A stretch of 64,000 nucleotides of DNA, from NCBI GenBank assembly GCA_977017575.1, contig CDRNVI010000148.1, forward strand, positions 1-64,000, given 5' to 3'. The notes beneath the pieces were generated by a model that was given only the letters and a program-made list of their open reading frames with translations, was not told where the DNA came from and made no database searches. The stretch is from Paramoeba atlantica (taxonomy: Eukaryota > Discosea). Numbering within the stretch: the first letter of the stretch is position 1; every line of letters begins with the position of its first letter. A program made the position numbers and the translations under genes. Below are positions 54,244 to 64,000 of the stretch, in pieces.

Positions 54244-56943
54244 ATGGCAGAAGAAGAAGAAAAGAGCTCAGAAAACGAGATTCTTTTTGATGCTGTTGAG
54301 GAAGGAGATAAAGAACTTGTCAAACTTCTTCAAAACAAGACTCAAAAATTGAATATCAACGTCAAAAACAAGGTTTTCAAAAACATTTGCTTTTTCTGAT
54401 CTGAGGGAGAGAGAGAGAGGGAGATGGTTGTTGTGTTGATGATTTGTTCAAAAACTTTTTTGTTTTCAGTTTGGAAAGACCGCTCTTCACATCGCTGCTT
54501 CCAAAGGTTTTGAAGAGATTGTGAAAATTCTGATTGAACATGGATCCAATGTTGATCTTCAAGATCGAGTTTTGTTTTTCTTTTGATTTGTTTTCACATG
54601 TTTGGGGAGAGATGGTTGTGTGTGTGTGATTTTTTTTTAACTTCTTTTTTGTTCAGCCTGGATGGACCGCTCTTCACAAAGCTGCTGGCATAGGTTCTGA
54701 AGAAGTTGTGAGAATTTTGATTGAACATGGATCCAATGTGAATCTTCAAGCCAAAGTTTTGTTTTTATTTTGCTTGATTCTTTATTCTTTTATTTTATTT
54801 GGCTGATGGAAGATTCTGTGATTTGAGTGAGGATCGGAGTGAGTGGAGTTTTGTACTTTTATTTTTAACTCCCTTTTGTGAAGGATGGAGCAACTGCTCT
54901 TCACGAAGCTGCTAAACGTGGTTTTGAAGAAATTGCAAAAATACTTGTTGAACATGGGTCCAACATTCATCTTCAAGATAGAGTTTTGATTTTCTTTTTC
55001 TTTTGATTTGTTGTGATGATGATCTGTATTTTGAAGATCAGTTTTATTTGGCTGATGGAAGATTGTGTAATTTGTGGGAGGGTCGTAGTGAGTGGAGTTT
55101 TGTATTTTTTTTAAACTTCTTTTTTAAGATTGGAGCAACTGCTCTTCACATAGCTGCTTCCAATGGTTTTAAAGAAATTGTGAAGATTCTTGCTGAAGAA
55201 GGATCCAACATTGATCTTCAAATCATAGTTTTGATTTTCTTTGATTTCTTTCTCTCTTTTAATTTGTATTCTCCTTTTTATTTATTGCTCTGATGTGGTG
55301 TTGGAGGGTGAGAGATGGTTGTGTTTTGTTTGTTTTTTAAACTTCTTTTTTTGAGGATGGAAATACCGCTCTTCACTTTGCTGCTTCGAAAAGCTTTGAA
55401 GAAATTGTGAAGATTCTTATTGAACACAGAGCCACCCTTGATCTTTCAAATCAAGTTTTGATTTTTCTTTTTCTTTGTTTTCATTTTTTTTCTTGTTTTT
55501 GATTATTGGTCATCTATTTTGATGGAGAGGGTGATAGTTGGTGTAATGATTTGTTTTTGGTTGTTCTTTTTTGTTAAAACTTCTTTTGTTAAGCGTGGAT
55601 GGGCTGCTCTTCACGTAGCTGCTGCGTATGGTAATAAAGAAATTGTGAAGATTCTTATTGAACACGGAGCCACCCTTGATCTTTCAAATCAAGTTTTGAT
55701 TTTTCTTTTTCTTTGTTTTCACATTTTTTTTCTTGTTTTTGATTATTGGTCATTTATTTTGGTGTGATGGAGGGGGTGATAGTTGGTGCAATGATTTGTT
55801 TTTGGTTATTCTTTTTTGTTAAAACTTCTTTTGTTAAGAGTGGAGAGACCGCTCTTCATTGGGCTTCTTCGGAGGGTAATAAAGAAATTGTGAAACTTCT
55901 TGTTGAAGACAGAGCCAATGTTGATCTTCAAGATGGAGTTTTGATTTTCTTTGTCTCATTTTTATTTGGTTGTTGATGTGGTGGGAGGATAAAAGAGACG
56001 AAGAGAGAGTGAGAGAGAGTGAGAAGGTTGTGTGATGATTTGTTTTGTTCTTTTTTAAACTTCTTTTTGTTAAGAGTGGAGGGACTGCTCTTCACACAGC
56101 TGCTGCGCGTGGTAATAAAGAAATTGTGAAACTTCTTGTTGAACACGGAGCCAATGTTAATCTTCAAGATGCCGTTTTTATTTTCTTTGTCTCATTTTTT
56201 TATTTGGTTGTTGATGTGGTGGGGGGATAAATGAGACGAAGAGGGAGAGTGAGAAGGTTGTGTGATGATATGTTTTGTTCTTTTTTAAACTTCTTTTTGT
56301 TAAGGGTGGAGGGAGTGCTCTTCACACAGCTGCTGAGGGTGGTTCGAAAGAAATTGTGAAACTTCTTGTTGAACATGGATCTAACATTGATATTCAATCC
56401 ATGGTTTTGATTTTCTTTTTCTTTTTGATTTGTTTCTCTCATTTTGATTTGTTGTTTTTTGATTGTGTGATGATTTGTTTTTGTTTTTTTCTTTTTAACC
56501 TTCTTTTTTATTTAGTCTGGAGAGACCGCTCTTCACCTAGCTGCTGAGGGTGGTTATGAAGAAATTGTGATCGTTCTCATTGAACATGGAGCTCAGATTC
56601 ATCTTCAAACCAAAGTTTTGATTTTCTTTTTTGATTTTTTTTACTGTGTCATTGTTATTTTGTTATTTTTGTTATTTTATGGGGAGGGGGTATTGGCATG
56701 ATTCTTTCTTTTTTGAACTTTCTTTTTTTTTGTTAGGGGGGTAAAACAGCGCTTGATGTTGCAAAAGATCAGAGTATTATTGAATTGATCACCCAATTGA
56801 AAGTTTGCTCTTTGTTGATCTCTTTTTCTTTTCAATTTTAATTTGAATGTGTTTCCCTTTTTTTTTTTTTTCTTTTTTTGGTTTTGCAGAGCAAAAATAT
56901 CAAACCAGCTCGAAAAAAAAGAAAACTAAACTCTGAGAGTTAA
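54244..56943 (+). CDS. ankyrin-repeat protein, one repeat per exon, basic IKPARKKRK tail
   Basis: Start MAEEEEKSSENEILFDAVEE at 54244. Exon 1 is a cap with KELVKLLQNK. Then about ten exons, most of 99 bp, each encode one 33-residue ankyrin repeat beginning x-G-x-T-A-L-H and ending D-L-Q-x: FGKTALHIAASKGFEEIVKI, PGWTALHKAAGIGSEEVVRI, DGATALHEAAKRGFEEIAKI, IGATALHIAASNGFKEIVKI, DGNTALHFAASKSFEEIVKI, RGWAALHVAAAYGNKEIVKI, SGETALHWASSEGNKEIVKL, SGGTALHTAAARGNKEIVKL, GGGSALHTAAEGGSKEIVKL, SGETALHLAAEGGYEEIVIV. A terminal half-repeat (GGKTALDVAKDQSIIELITQ) and SKNIKPARKKRKLNSES follow. Nearly all introns begin GTTTTG and are 70-170 bp. It probably grew by duplication of an exon-plus-intron unit. 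A scaffold role is likely; partners unknown. Confidence 0.85.
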
Positions 56944-57148
56944 GAGAGAACTTTCAAAACAAAGAAACACAATCATTCTGGAAAATCAGTCTCATTCCAA
57001 AAAGTTTTGATGAAAAAAATTCAGAATCCTCAAATTTCTCAAAGAATCACTATTTTATTTTGGTCTCTCTGCAACATCAGAATGAAATGAAAACAGTTTT
57101 TCAAACAAACTGCGAAGTGGAAAGAGGAGGAGTTTCTATTTGTTTGAG

Positions 57149-57720
57149 AGTGGAGAGACTGCTCTTCACAAAGCTGCTGGAGGTTGGAAAGCAATTGTGA
57201 AAATTCTTCTGGAACATGGATCCAACATTCATCTTCAAGATACAGTTTTGAGTTTCTTTTTTGGTGTGTGGTTGGAAGTAGTTGTGATGAATTTTTGTTC
57301 TTTCTTTAAACTTCTTTTTTGTTCAGCACGGAGAGACTGCCCTTCACTATGCTGCTGAGGAAGGTTGTGAAGAAATTGTAAAAATTCTTCTTGAACATGG
57401 ATCCGACATTCATCTTCAAAATCGAGTTTTGATTTTTCTTTTGGTTTTAATTGGTTGTTTTAATGTGATGAGGAGGTTGAGATGTTTGTTGTAAAAATTA
57501 TAAGAAAAATATTTTTCTTTTTAAACTTCTTTTTTGTTCAGGAGGGAGAGACTGCCTTTGCTATTGCAAAAAATAAAAGAACTTTTGAACTGATTAAAAC
57601 ATTTCCAGAAAGGGTTTGATTTTATGTTTCAATTTTCTTTTTTCCCTTTTCTTTTTCAACTTTATTTTTTTGACTCTTTAATAGAATGGAGCCAATATCA
57701 AATCAGCCAAAAGATCCTAA
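57149..57720 (+). CDS. ankyrin 3' exon set without a visible start exon
   Basis: Three ankyrin exons: SGETALHKAAGGWKAIVKIL, HGETALHYAAEEGCEEIVKI, and the terminal half-repeat EGETAFAIAKNKRTFELIKT followed by FPER. The last exon reads NGANIKSAKRS and stops at 57718-57720. No start exon like MERQTPP or MAEEEEK lies between 56944 and 57148. It is either a 5'-truncated paralogue or an alternative 3' end of the gene just upstream. The half-repeat and tail are closer to those of the short ankyrin gene at 44.4 kb than to the neighbour's. Confidence 0.6.
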
Positions 57721-57870
57721 AACAAAATTGAAAGGAGGAGACATTGCTTCATTCTCATTTGTACATTTCACTGTAGTTCCAATCTTCAAAAGAAGAAGAA
57801 TCACAATTCAAATGATTGAACTAAATATTTTAATTTTCCCAAAAATAAGAAGAAAAAAAAAACGTTTTGA

Positions 57871-59043
57871 TTATTCTTCTTTTCCCCAAAAAACATTTCC
57901 AACAAAACGAGAAACAACTTCAGGAAAATCAGCCTGAAAAGAAACATCATTATGCCCCGCCCTCTCAAACTCATAATGCATCATCATCTCCCTCCCACCC
58001 CCTCTCTCTCCCTCTCTTTCCAAATTTCCTCTCCCCAAACCAACATTCAAAAACAAATCTCTTCCTTGTTGAGAATGAATAACCCAATCTTCTTTTCCAT
58101 GAAAAATGGCAACAAAAATCTCTTTTACAATCTCAGGCAAGTGATTTTCAGTCTCAAAACGATCCGGAATGAGATCAAATATCGAGTTGAAAAGAGAAGA
58201 AGGAAGCCATTGAATAGGGAGTGCGATCCAATGGCTCTGAGCAGCATGTCGAAGTGTTCGGAATGGCACTTCTAATACTAACCCTCTCAAAAGATGATCT
58301 CTCTTTTCTTCTTCTTCTTCTTCTTCTTCTTCTTCTCCTCTCTCTTTTGTCTTTCTTTTCTCTTCTTCTTCGAAAATCTTTTTCGCAACTTGGGTTGAGA
58401 TTCCTGTTCCCAAAGAATGGCCCCAAAAAATAATATGATCAGGTTTCATATTTTCAAGAACAAAAGAATACGCTGCCATTCCATCTCGTACAACTCCTTC
58501 TTCAGAGGGGAAACCATCCGAATCACCAAAACCTCGATAATCGAATGTTAAAAGTTCAATTAAATAAGAAGAAGAAGAGGAAGAATGAAGAGATTTTGAG
58601 AAAGATTGAATAATATGTTCATAAGTTCGTTGTCTTCGAAATTGAGCACGAGTTTCAGCATTCCCATGAAAATAGAGAACAACAACTTTTGTCTTCCCCT
58701 CATCCAAACCCCTTCCAAAATCCTCGCCAAAATTCCATTCACCACTCTCTCTCTTCTCACCATCCCCTCTCCTTTCACTTGGAAAAGAATGGACAATCCA
58801 CGCTCCAAGTTCAAGACCATCGTCTGTTTTCAAACGGTGTTCAGAAACATGAGAATCAATCAATGGTTTCAATCCATGAAAAAAGGTTTTGAATCGAAAA
58901 TGGTTCATAAAAATGAAGTGTCGAGAGAATTCTGGGTTGAGAGATAAGTAGATGCAGAGGAGGGAAGTGAGAAAGAGGGAGAATTTGAGCAATCGGAAAA
59001 GCAACCGGAAAAGTTTGGAGAAAGCCCAACTCAACAGACCCAT
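57871..59043 (-). CDS. ABHD12/ABHD13-like alpha/beta hydrolase, membrane-anchored
   Basis: Single exon of about 390 residues. I chose the ATG at 59043 (MGLLSWAFSKLFRLLFRLLK); a further ATG at 59094 would add a low-complexity Phe/Leu leader. An N-terminal span (LKFSLFLTSLLCIYLSLNP) is followed by the hydrolase fold: VVVLYFHGNAETRAQFRRQR (oxyanion strand), TFDYRGFGDSDGFPSEEGVV, the nucleophile elbow FWGHSLGTGIS (Ser), AIFHGKEDWVI (Asp) and RAGHND (His). H-G-N-A and D-Y-R-G-x-G are typical of ABHD12/13/17 lipid hydrolases. A Glu-rich insert (EEEEEEEEEEK) lies after the nucleophile helix. The substrate is unknown, perhaps a lysophospholipid or acylated protein. Confidence 0.86.
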   Translation of the reverse strand: MGLLSWAFSKLFRLLFRLLKFSLFLTSLLCIYLSLNPEFSRHFIFMNHFRFKTFFHGLKPLIDSHVSEHRLKTDDGLELGAWIVHSFPSERRGDGEKRESGEWNFGEDFGRGLDEGKTKVVVLYFHGNAETRAQFRRQRTYEHIIQSFSKSLHSSSSSSYLIELLTFDYRGFGDSDGFPSEEGVVRDGMAAYSFVLENMKPDHIIFWGHSLGTGISTQVAKKIFEEEEKRKTKERGEEEEEEEEEEKRDHLLRGLVLEVPFRTLRHAAQSHWIALPIQWLPSSLFNSIFDLIPDRFETENHLPEIVKEIFVAIFHGKEDWVIHSQQGRDLFLNVGLGRGNLEREGERGGGREMMMHYEFERAGHNDVSFQADFPEVVSRFVGNVFWGKEE

Positions 59044-59312
59044 TTTCGAAACGCAAAAGAGAAAAAGAAAAAGAAAAATTTTACTCCCCTTCAAGTGAAA
59101 AAATAATAATTTTATAAAAAAAGATTATATTGATTTCAACACAAAAAAAAATTAAAGAAAAATTAAAAAGATCCTTGCTCCTTTTCAAAAAGGTGTCCCT
59201 TTGATTAAGGGACATACTGTTTTTGCAGTTTCCCCGCTTGGTTCGAAAAGAGAAAAGAGAAAGAGAGAGAGAAAGAAGAGAAAGAAGAGAGAAAGAGAGA
59301 GAAAGAGAAAAC
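59044..59312. promoter_or_regulatory. divergent interval between hydrolase and RasGEF genes
   Basis: 269 bp between start codons. AT-rich on the hydrolase side, then TTTTTGCAGTTTCCCCGC at about 59220 and a purine-rich run just before the RasGEF start. No defined element. Confidence 0.3.
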
Positions 59313-62300
59313 ATGTCTTCTGCGGAGTTGGAAAAAGCTTTCTATTTGGAAGAGGTTTCGTTCTTTTGATTCTCACTTTTTTCCTCTTTCAACAAAAACA
59401 AAAATTGATTCGAAAAAAACAAAAAAAAGGCCAAAAAAATGGTTCAATTCCAAAAAGAAGGACTTCTTCAAAGTTGTTTGATTCAAAATCAGTTTTGTGA
59501 AAGTTTCCAAGGTTTTGAATTTCTTTTTTCTATTCAATTGAGAATCAATGAAAAAAGAGAAACTTCCCAACTTTTAAAAAAAATTAAAAGATATGAATCG
59601 AGAGAAAAAATTTGAGAGAAATGAGAAAAAGAAAAAGAAAAATTTCGAGAATTTTTGTTTAAAATATTTTTTTTGATTTAATTGAATCAAAAAAGGAATG
59701 AAAAATTCTTTTCAAAAAAGTGGAAATAGTCCTCTTGTTCTTTCTCTTTCTTCTTCTATTCTCCAAGTTTGTTTTTCTCTTTTTTCTTTCTCTTTCTTTC
59801 TCTCTTTCTTTCTCTTCTCTCCTCTTTCTCTTTCTCTTTCAATCTGCTTTCTTGTTCTTTCTTTTTCTTCTCCTATTCTTCAAGTTTGCTTTTTCTCTTT
59901 TTTTCTTTCTCTTCTCTTCTCTTTATTTCTCCCTCCCCCTTTCTCTCTGTTCTTTATTCTGTATTCTTTTTCTTTTCTCTTCTCTTTTCTTTTAAAAGTT
60001 CTTATTATCATAAAAAGGATGCTTTCTATTTATTAGATCTTTTAAATGGAATTCATCAAAAAATGAACGAGATTGAGACAGATAATTTAAAGGTTTTTGA
60101 ACTTTTATTTTTGAAAATGTTTTTGAAAATTTTGGAGGAGAAAAGGAAAGAGAAGAAATAAAAGATTCACAATGAAATAAAAAAGAAATGAAGAAGAAAA
60201 GAAATAAGAAAGAAATAAGAAATAAGAAACAAAGAATAAATAAATAAAATAAATAAAATAAATAATTTTTTTGAAGCTTGAAGGAGCGCTTTGGAAATTA
60301 AAAACTGTTTTCTCTTTTCGACCTGAACCTCGAAATCTTTCTTCTCAAAAAGTATTTAGTTTTCTTTTTTGAGAGAGAAAGAAAGAAGAGAAAAGAGAAA
60401 GTGAGAAAAGAGAGAAGAAGAGAGAGAGAGAGAAGAGAGACTGTTTATCAATTCTTTTTTGATAGGGCGAAGAAATGGGACAGAAAATTAAAGAAACAGG
60501 TTTTTTTTGAGAAATTTGTGATTTTTATTGTTTTTATTTTTCATTTTTGTTTTAAATTCACTTTTTTTTTACTATTTGATTTTTTATTTTTTTTCTTCAA
60601 TTTTCTTTTTTAAATTTTCTTTTTGTCTTTTTTACAGAAACAATTCCGGGATCTGAAATTATCCAAAAAGTTCTCTTTCTTTCTCTTCTCTCTTTTTTTC
60701 TTTTTCTCTTTTATTCTCTTCTTTACTCCTTTCTTCTTCTCTTCTCTTCTTCTCACGTCTTTTTATTTCATTCGAAGAAACGGAAAGGTGGCGGGAAAGA
60801 TGTTTGTCTTTTTAATTTTATTCTTTTTATCCATTTTTGAATTCTTATTTTCTCTTTTTTCTCTTCTCTTTGCTCTTTCTTTTCTTTTCCTTTCTTTCCT
60901 TTCTCTTTCTTTTCTTTTCTCCTTTTTCAGAAAACCTTTCTCAAAAGATATATCTCCGATGCTGAACTTGACCCAATTCCCCAAACAGTAATCTCTTTTC
61001 TTTTCTTCTTCTCTCTCTCTTTCTCTTCTTTACTCCTTTCTCTTTCTTCCTCTTTTTAGGTTTTACGATCACAAGAAAGTCTTCTTCTTTTACAGGCAGA
61101 ATGGGGGAAAGACAAGAAGAGAGAAAGAAGAGAGAAGAGAGAAGGAGAAGAGAGAGAAGGGGAAGAAACGAAAGAAAAAAGAAAAGGAGAAAAAAGAGAG
61201 AAACAAAAAGAGAAAAAAGAAAACCAAAAAGAAAAAGAGAAAGAGAAAGAAAAGGAGAAAAAAGATAGATTAAAATCAACAGAATTTACAACTAATATGT
61301 CGAGATTGTCCAAATTTGCGAATGAATGTGAAGAAACCTTTTCTTCTTCTTCTTCTTCTGAAGATCATCACCAAAGTGTTGTTTATGATTCTTTGCCAAA
61401 TTATTTGGAAGATTTGGCTGGTGAATGGTATTCTTTTTTCTTTTTTTAATTCATGAGAAGAATCGATTATAAATAATTAGTTCAAATAATTAACTTAAAT
61501 GTGAAGAATGATTTTCTTCTGAAAATCATCCTCAACAATTATTCATAGTTTCTAATATTTCTCTCCTCTTCTCAGGAGAGTAGGACAATTCAAATCCTCC
61601 ACAACAACAAATGATTATTCCAACCCATTTCCTGCCAAACCAACAACAACAACAATAACAACAACAACAACAACAACACCAACACCAAGAACAAAAGCGC
61701 CCACACCACCCCCACCAATCTCCTCTTCTTCTTCCTTCTCTCCTTCAAAAACTTCTCTCCCTCCCACAGCAACCTCTCCCTCTTCTTCTTCTCCTCCTCC
61801 CCTCTCTTCCTCTCCTCTCTCTCCCTCTCCCTCTCCTCTCTCTCCCTCTCCTTCTCCCCCTTCTCCTGCTCCCTCTCCCTCTCTCTCACACACCCCTCAT
61901 TCCTCCTCTCCTCCTCCTCTCTCTCCCTCTCTCTCTTCTACTCCTCAAACTTCTCCCCGGTCTCGCTACATCTCTCTTTACCGAGGAGAGAGAGAGAGAG
62001 AGAGAGAGAAGAAGAAGAGAGAAGGGGGAGAGAGAGGAGGGAAGAAAGTTCTTGGGTGTTCTGTTGAGAGGGGGGAGTTCGAGAATGAGAGGTCTGTTAG
62101 TCCTAAGAAAGTGAGAAATAAGGTTTTTCCTCTCTCTCTCTTCTCTCTCTCACTCCTTTCTTTTCTCTTTTTCTTCCTCTCCTTTCTCTCTCTCTTTCTC
62201 TCTTCTTCTTCTCTTTCTGATCTTCTCTTTCAATGTAGATTTCAAGAGCGATTACAAAACAATTTACACAATCTTCTGGAAGTCAAGATGGTAAAATTTT

Positions 62301-64000
62301 GATGATTTGATTTATTTATTTATTTATTTTTGATGATATTTTGATTATTATTTTTAATTTTATTTGATTCTTTTTCATTTATTTTTTCTAATATTAAATT
62401 CTGAAGTAGTTTTGCTGCCTCGAAAAATGGCCAAAAATGAACTGGTTTTTTTTTCTTTATCTTTTTTTTTCTTTTCTCCTCTTTTTCTCTTTTTTGGAAT
62501 TCCTGATTTTTCATTTTTTTTTCAAGGATGATTTATCTTCTCAAAAAGAATTTGGTTTGGAAAAAAAACTTTCTTTTCTCTTTCTTTTTCATTTCTCACG
62601 TTTTTTCTTTTTCCCTCCTTTCCCCTTCCTCTTCTTCTCTCTTCCCTCCCTCTCTCCTCTCTTCCCCCCCTCTCTCTTCAAAACAAACAAAACAAAAAAA
62701 AATTATAGAATCATTATCAGAACTTGTATTAACATTAACAGACGACCAATTATTTGACTTAAAATTTCGTTATGCTGCATTTTTGACTTTGTCTACTTAT
62801 ACAACTCCTCTGGAAATGCTTGAACATCTCAGGTTTTCTTTTCTCTCTCTCTTCTTCTCTCTCTTTTCTCTTTCTTGTCTCTCTCTCCCTTCTCTTCTCT
62901 TATTTCCTTGATCTCTTTTTCTGTTTTTCAAAAATGAAACTTTTACAATTTCACTGGAAATGCTTGAACACCTCAGGTTTTCTTTTCTCTCTTCTCCTCT
63001 CTCTTCTCCTTCTCTTCCTGTCTCTTTCTTTCTTCTCTCCTTTTCCTCCTTTCAACAATGGATTCTTTTTTGGCTTTATTTTCTTTTCTGGTCTCTCTCT
63101 TTCTCTCTTCTTCTTCTCTCTTTTTCTCTCTTTTGTTCTCTTTTCTAACCTATCTTTAGGGTTCGGTATTTAGCCCTGGATGGCGAACCTGCAAAAGTGG
63201 TTCTTTTTTCTCTCTCTTTTTCTCTCTCTCCTCTCTTCCTCCCATTCTCTTTTCTCTCTCTATCTCTTTTCTTTCCCCCATCTCCTTCTATTCTCCCTCT
63301 TTTTCTTGCTTTTTCATTTCTCCCTCTCCCTTTTCTCCCTCTCTTATTAAAAGTAATTTAAAAAAAACAAAAAAAAAACAGAAAGTGAAAAGATTGCGTC
63401 TGGTTTCAGTGGTCAAATTTTGGATCGATGTTCAAATTCAGGATCTTCTTTCTTCTCCAGAAGTTACTTCTGCTCTCTTCTCTTTATTGGATGGTTTGTC
63501 TTTGTTTTCCCTCTCTTTTCTTCCTCTCTTTTCTCTCTTTTTCTCTTTTCTTTCTTTTTTGTCCTGTTTTTCATATTTTTCCTCTTCTCTTTCTCTCTCT
63601 CTCTCTCTCTCCTCTCTTCCCTTTCTTTCTTTTTAGAGATTAGTGAACAACTTGGAGATTCAGGGAAATCACTTCAAAAGCTCTTCGAAACAAGATCTGC
63701 TTCTTTTGTAGAGAAGAGAGAAGAGTTAAAGAAAAGAAAGAAAGAGAGGAGGGAGAGGGTTGAATCTGGAGATTATTTGGATTTTTCGGTTTGTGAAAGA
63801 GAAAAGGGTGAGATAAAAGAAAAGAAGAGAAGAGAAGGGAAGGGAAAGGATGGGAGAAAAGAAAAGAAGAGAAGAGAAGAGAAGTAGTGAAGAAAAAATA
63901 TTGATTTAATTTCTTTTTTAGTGGGATAAAATTTCTGAATTTCAATTTGCTCTTTCGTTTACAAATTATGAATTTGAGGTCTCTTATTCTCTCTTATTCT
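59313..64000 (+). CDS. Ras guanine-nucleotide exchange factor, N-terminal part (continues past window)
   Basis: Start MSSAELEKAFYLEE at 59313. Short exons give DAFYLLDLLNGIHQKMNEIE, LEGALWKLKTVFSFRPEPRN, KTFLKRYISDAELDPIPQ and VLRSQESLLLLQAEWGKDKK (Lys/Glu/Arg tract), then NMSRLSKFANECEETFSSSS and a Ser/Pro/Thr-rich exon (61.58-62.12 kb). From 62.7 kb comes a RasGEF N-terminal (REM) domain: ESLSELVLTLTDDQLFDLKF, FLTLSTYTTPLEMLEHL, VRYLALDGEPAK and KVKRLRLVSVVKFWIDVQIQ. The exon at 63636-63780 (EISEQLGDSGKSLQKLFETR) and WDKISEFQFALSFTNYEFE at 63922 lead toward the expected CDC25 catalytic domain outside the window. These proteins load Ras-type GTPases with GTP. Introns are long CT-rich tracts, some over 150 bp. 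Confidence 0.72.
62812..62995 (+). repeat. partial duplication of a RasGEF exon end and its donor
   Basis: CTGGAAATGCTTGAACATCTCAG followed by GTTTTCTTTTCTCTC at 62810-62848 recurs with one change at 62956-62994 (CTGGAAATGCTTGAACACCTCAG). The second copy sits in the following intron and lacks a clear acceptor, so it is probably a decoy donor or a dead partial exon. Confidence 0.85.

Noticed and set aside
61590-61893. Arg/Glu- or Gly/Glu-rich minus-strand proteins opposite the RasGEF Ser/Pro exon
   Set aside because: By-products of the CT-rich coding exon, which joins in frame to its neighbours on the plus strand.

Overview
The window is nuclear DNA of a unicellular eukaryote that I cannot place. 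The evidence is many short, strongly pyrimidine-rich spliceosomal introns, dense genes on both strands, a polyubiquitin gene, a heterotrimeric G-alpha subunit, a MOB1/NDR kinase pair, a RasGEF and an ABCG half-transporter. Coding exons are purine-biased on the sense strand and rich in Glu/Lys/Arg or Ser/Pro microsatellite-like tracts. Many introns start with GTTT rather than GTAAGT. The polyubiquitin lacks the one- or two-residue insertion between monomers that is typical of Cercozoa and Foraminifera. No CRISPR, bacterial operon or organelle gene cluster is seen. All gene models were spliced by eye, so exon borders are approximate unless stated.

Layout. 1-31.7 kb is mostly single-copy host genes: an IBTK-like ANK/RCC1 gene, a membrane-anchored NDR/LATS-type kinase, two sulfotransferases of different types, a small membrane protein, an ankyrin/coiled-coil protein, MOB1, a SAM-ADP-ribosylglycohydrolase fusion, mitochondrial ribosomal protein mL41, an acidic single-pass membrane protein, a PRMT7-like methyltransferase and RNase H2 subunit B. 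At 23.7-30.7 kb lies the most unusual locus. One apparently continuous, multi-exon gene encodes a P-element/THAP9-like DDE transposase, a C2H2 finger, a DEDDh exonuclease and a Ulp1 SUMO protease. It is tail-to-tail with a 2-oxoglutarate dioxygenase of possible TET/JBP type. 31.7-44 kb holds a membrane protein, a five-unit polyubiquitin gene whose last unit lacks RGG, G-alpha, a universal stress protein, an ABCG transporter and a second copy of the secreted sulfotransferase.

44.4-57.7 kb is an accessory region of lineage-specific expansions. Two tandem arrays (six and four units, about 650-730 bp period) of an unrecognised ~155-residue protein flank a signal-peptide/multi-membrane gene. Ankyrin genes built from one-exon-per-repeat units sit on either side. 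All these families end in the same short basic tail, IK(P/S)A(K/R). 57.9-64 kb carries an ABHD12/13-like hydrolase and the 5' part of a RasGEF gene that runs off the right edge.

How the genes may work together: MOB1 and the NDR kinase are obligate partners in other eukaryotes and lie 6 kb apart here. G-alpha and RasGEF are further signalling parts. The transposase-exonuclease-Ulp1 gene with its dioxygenase neighbour recalls the known association of TET/JBP genes with transposons in fungi, but I see no terminal inverted repeats, so mobile and domesticated readings are both open.
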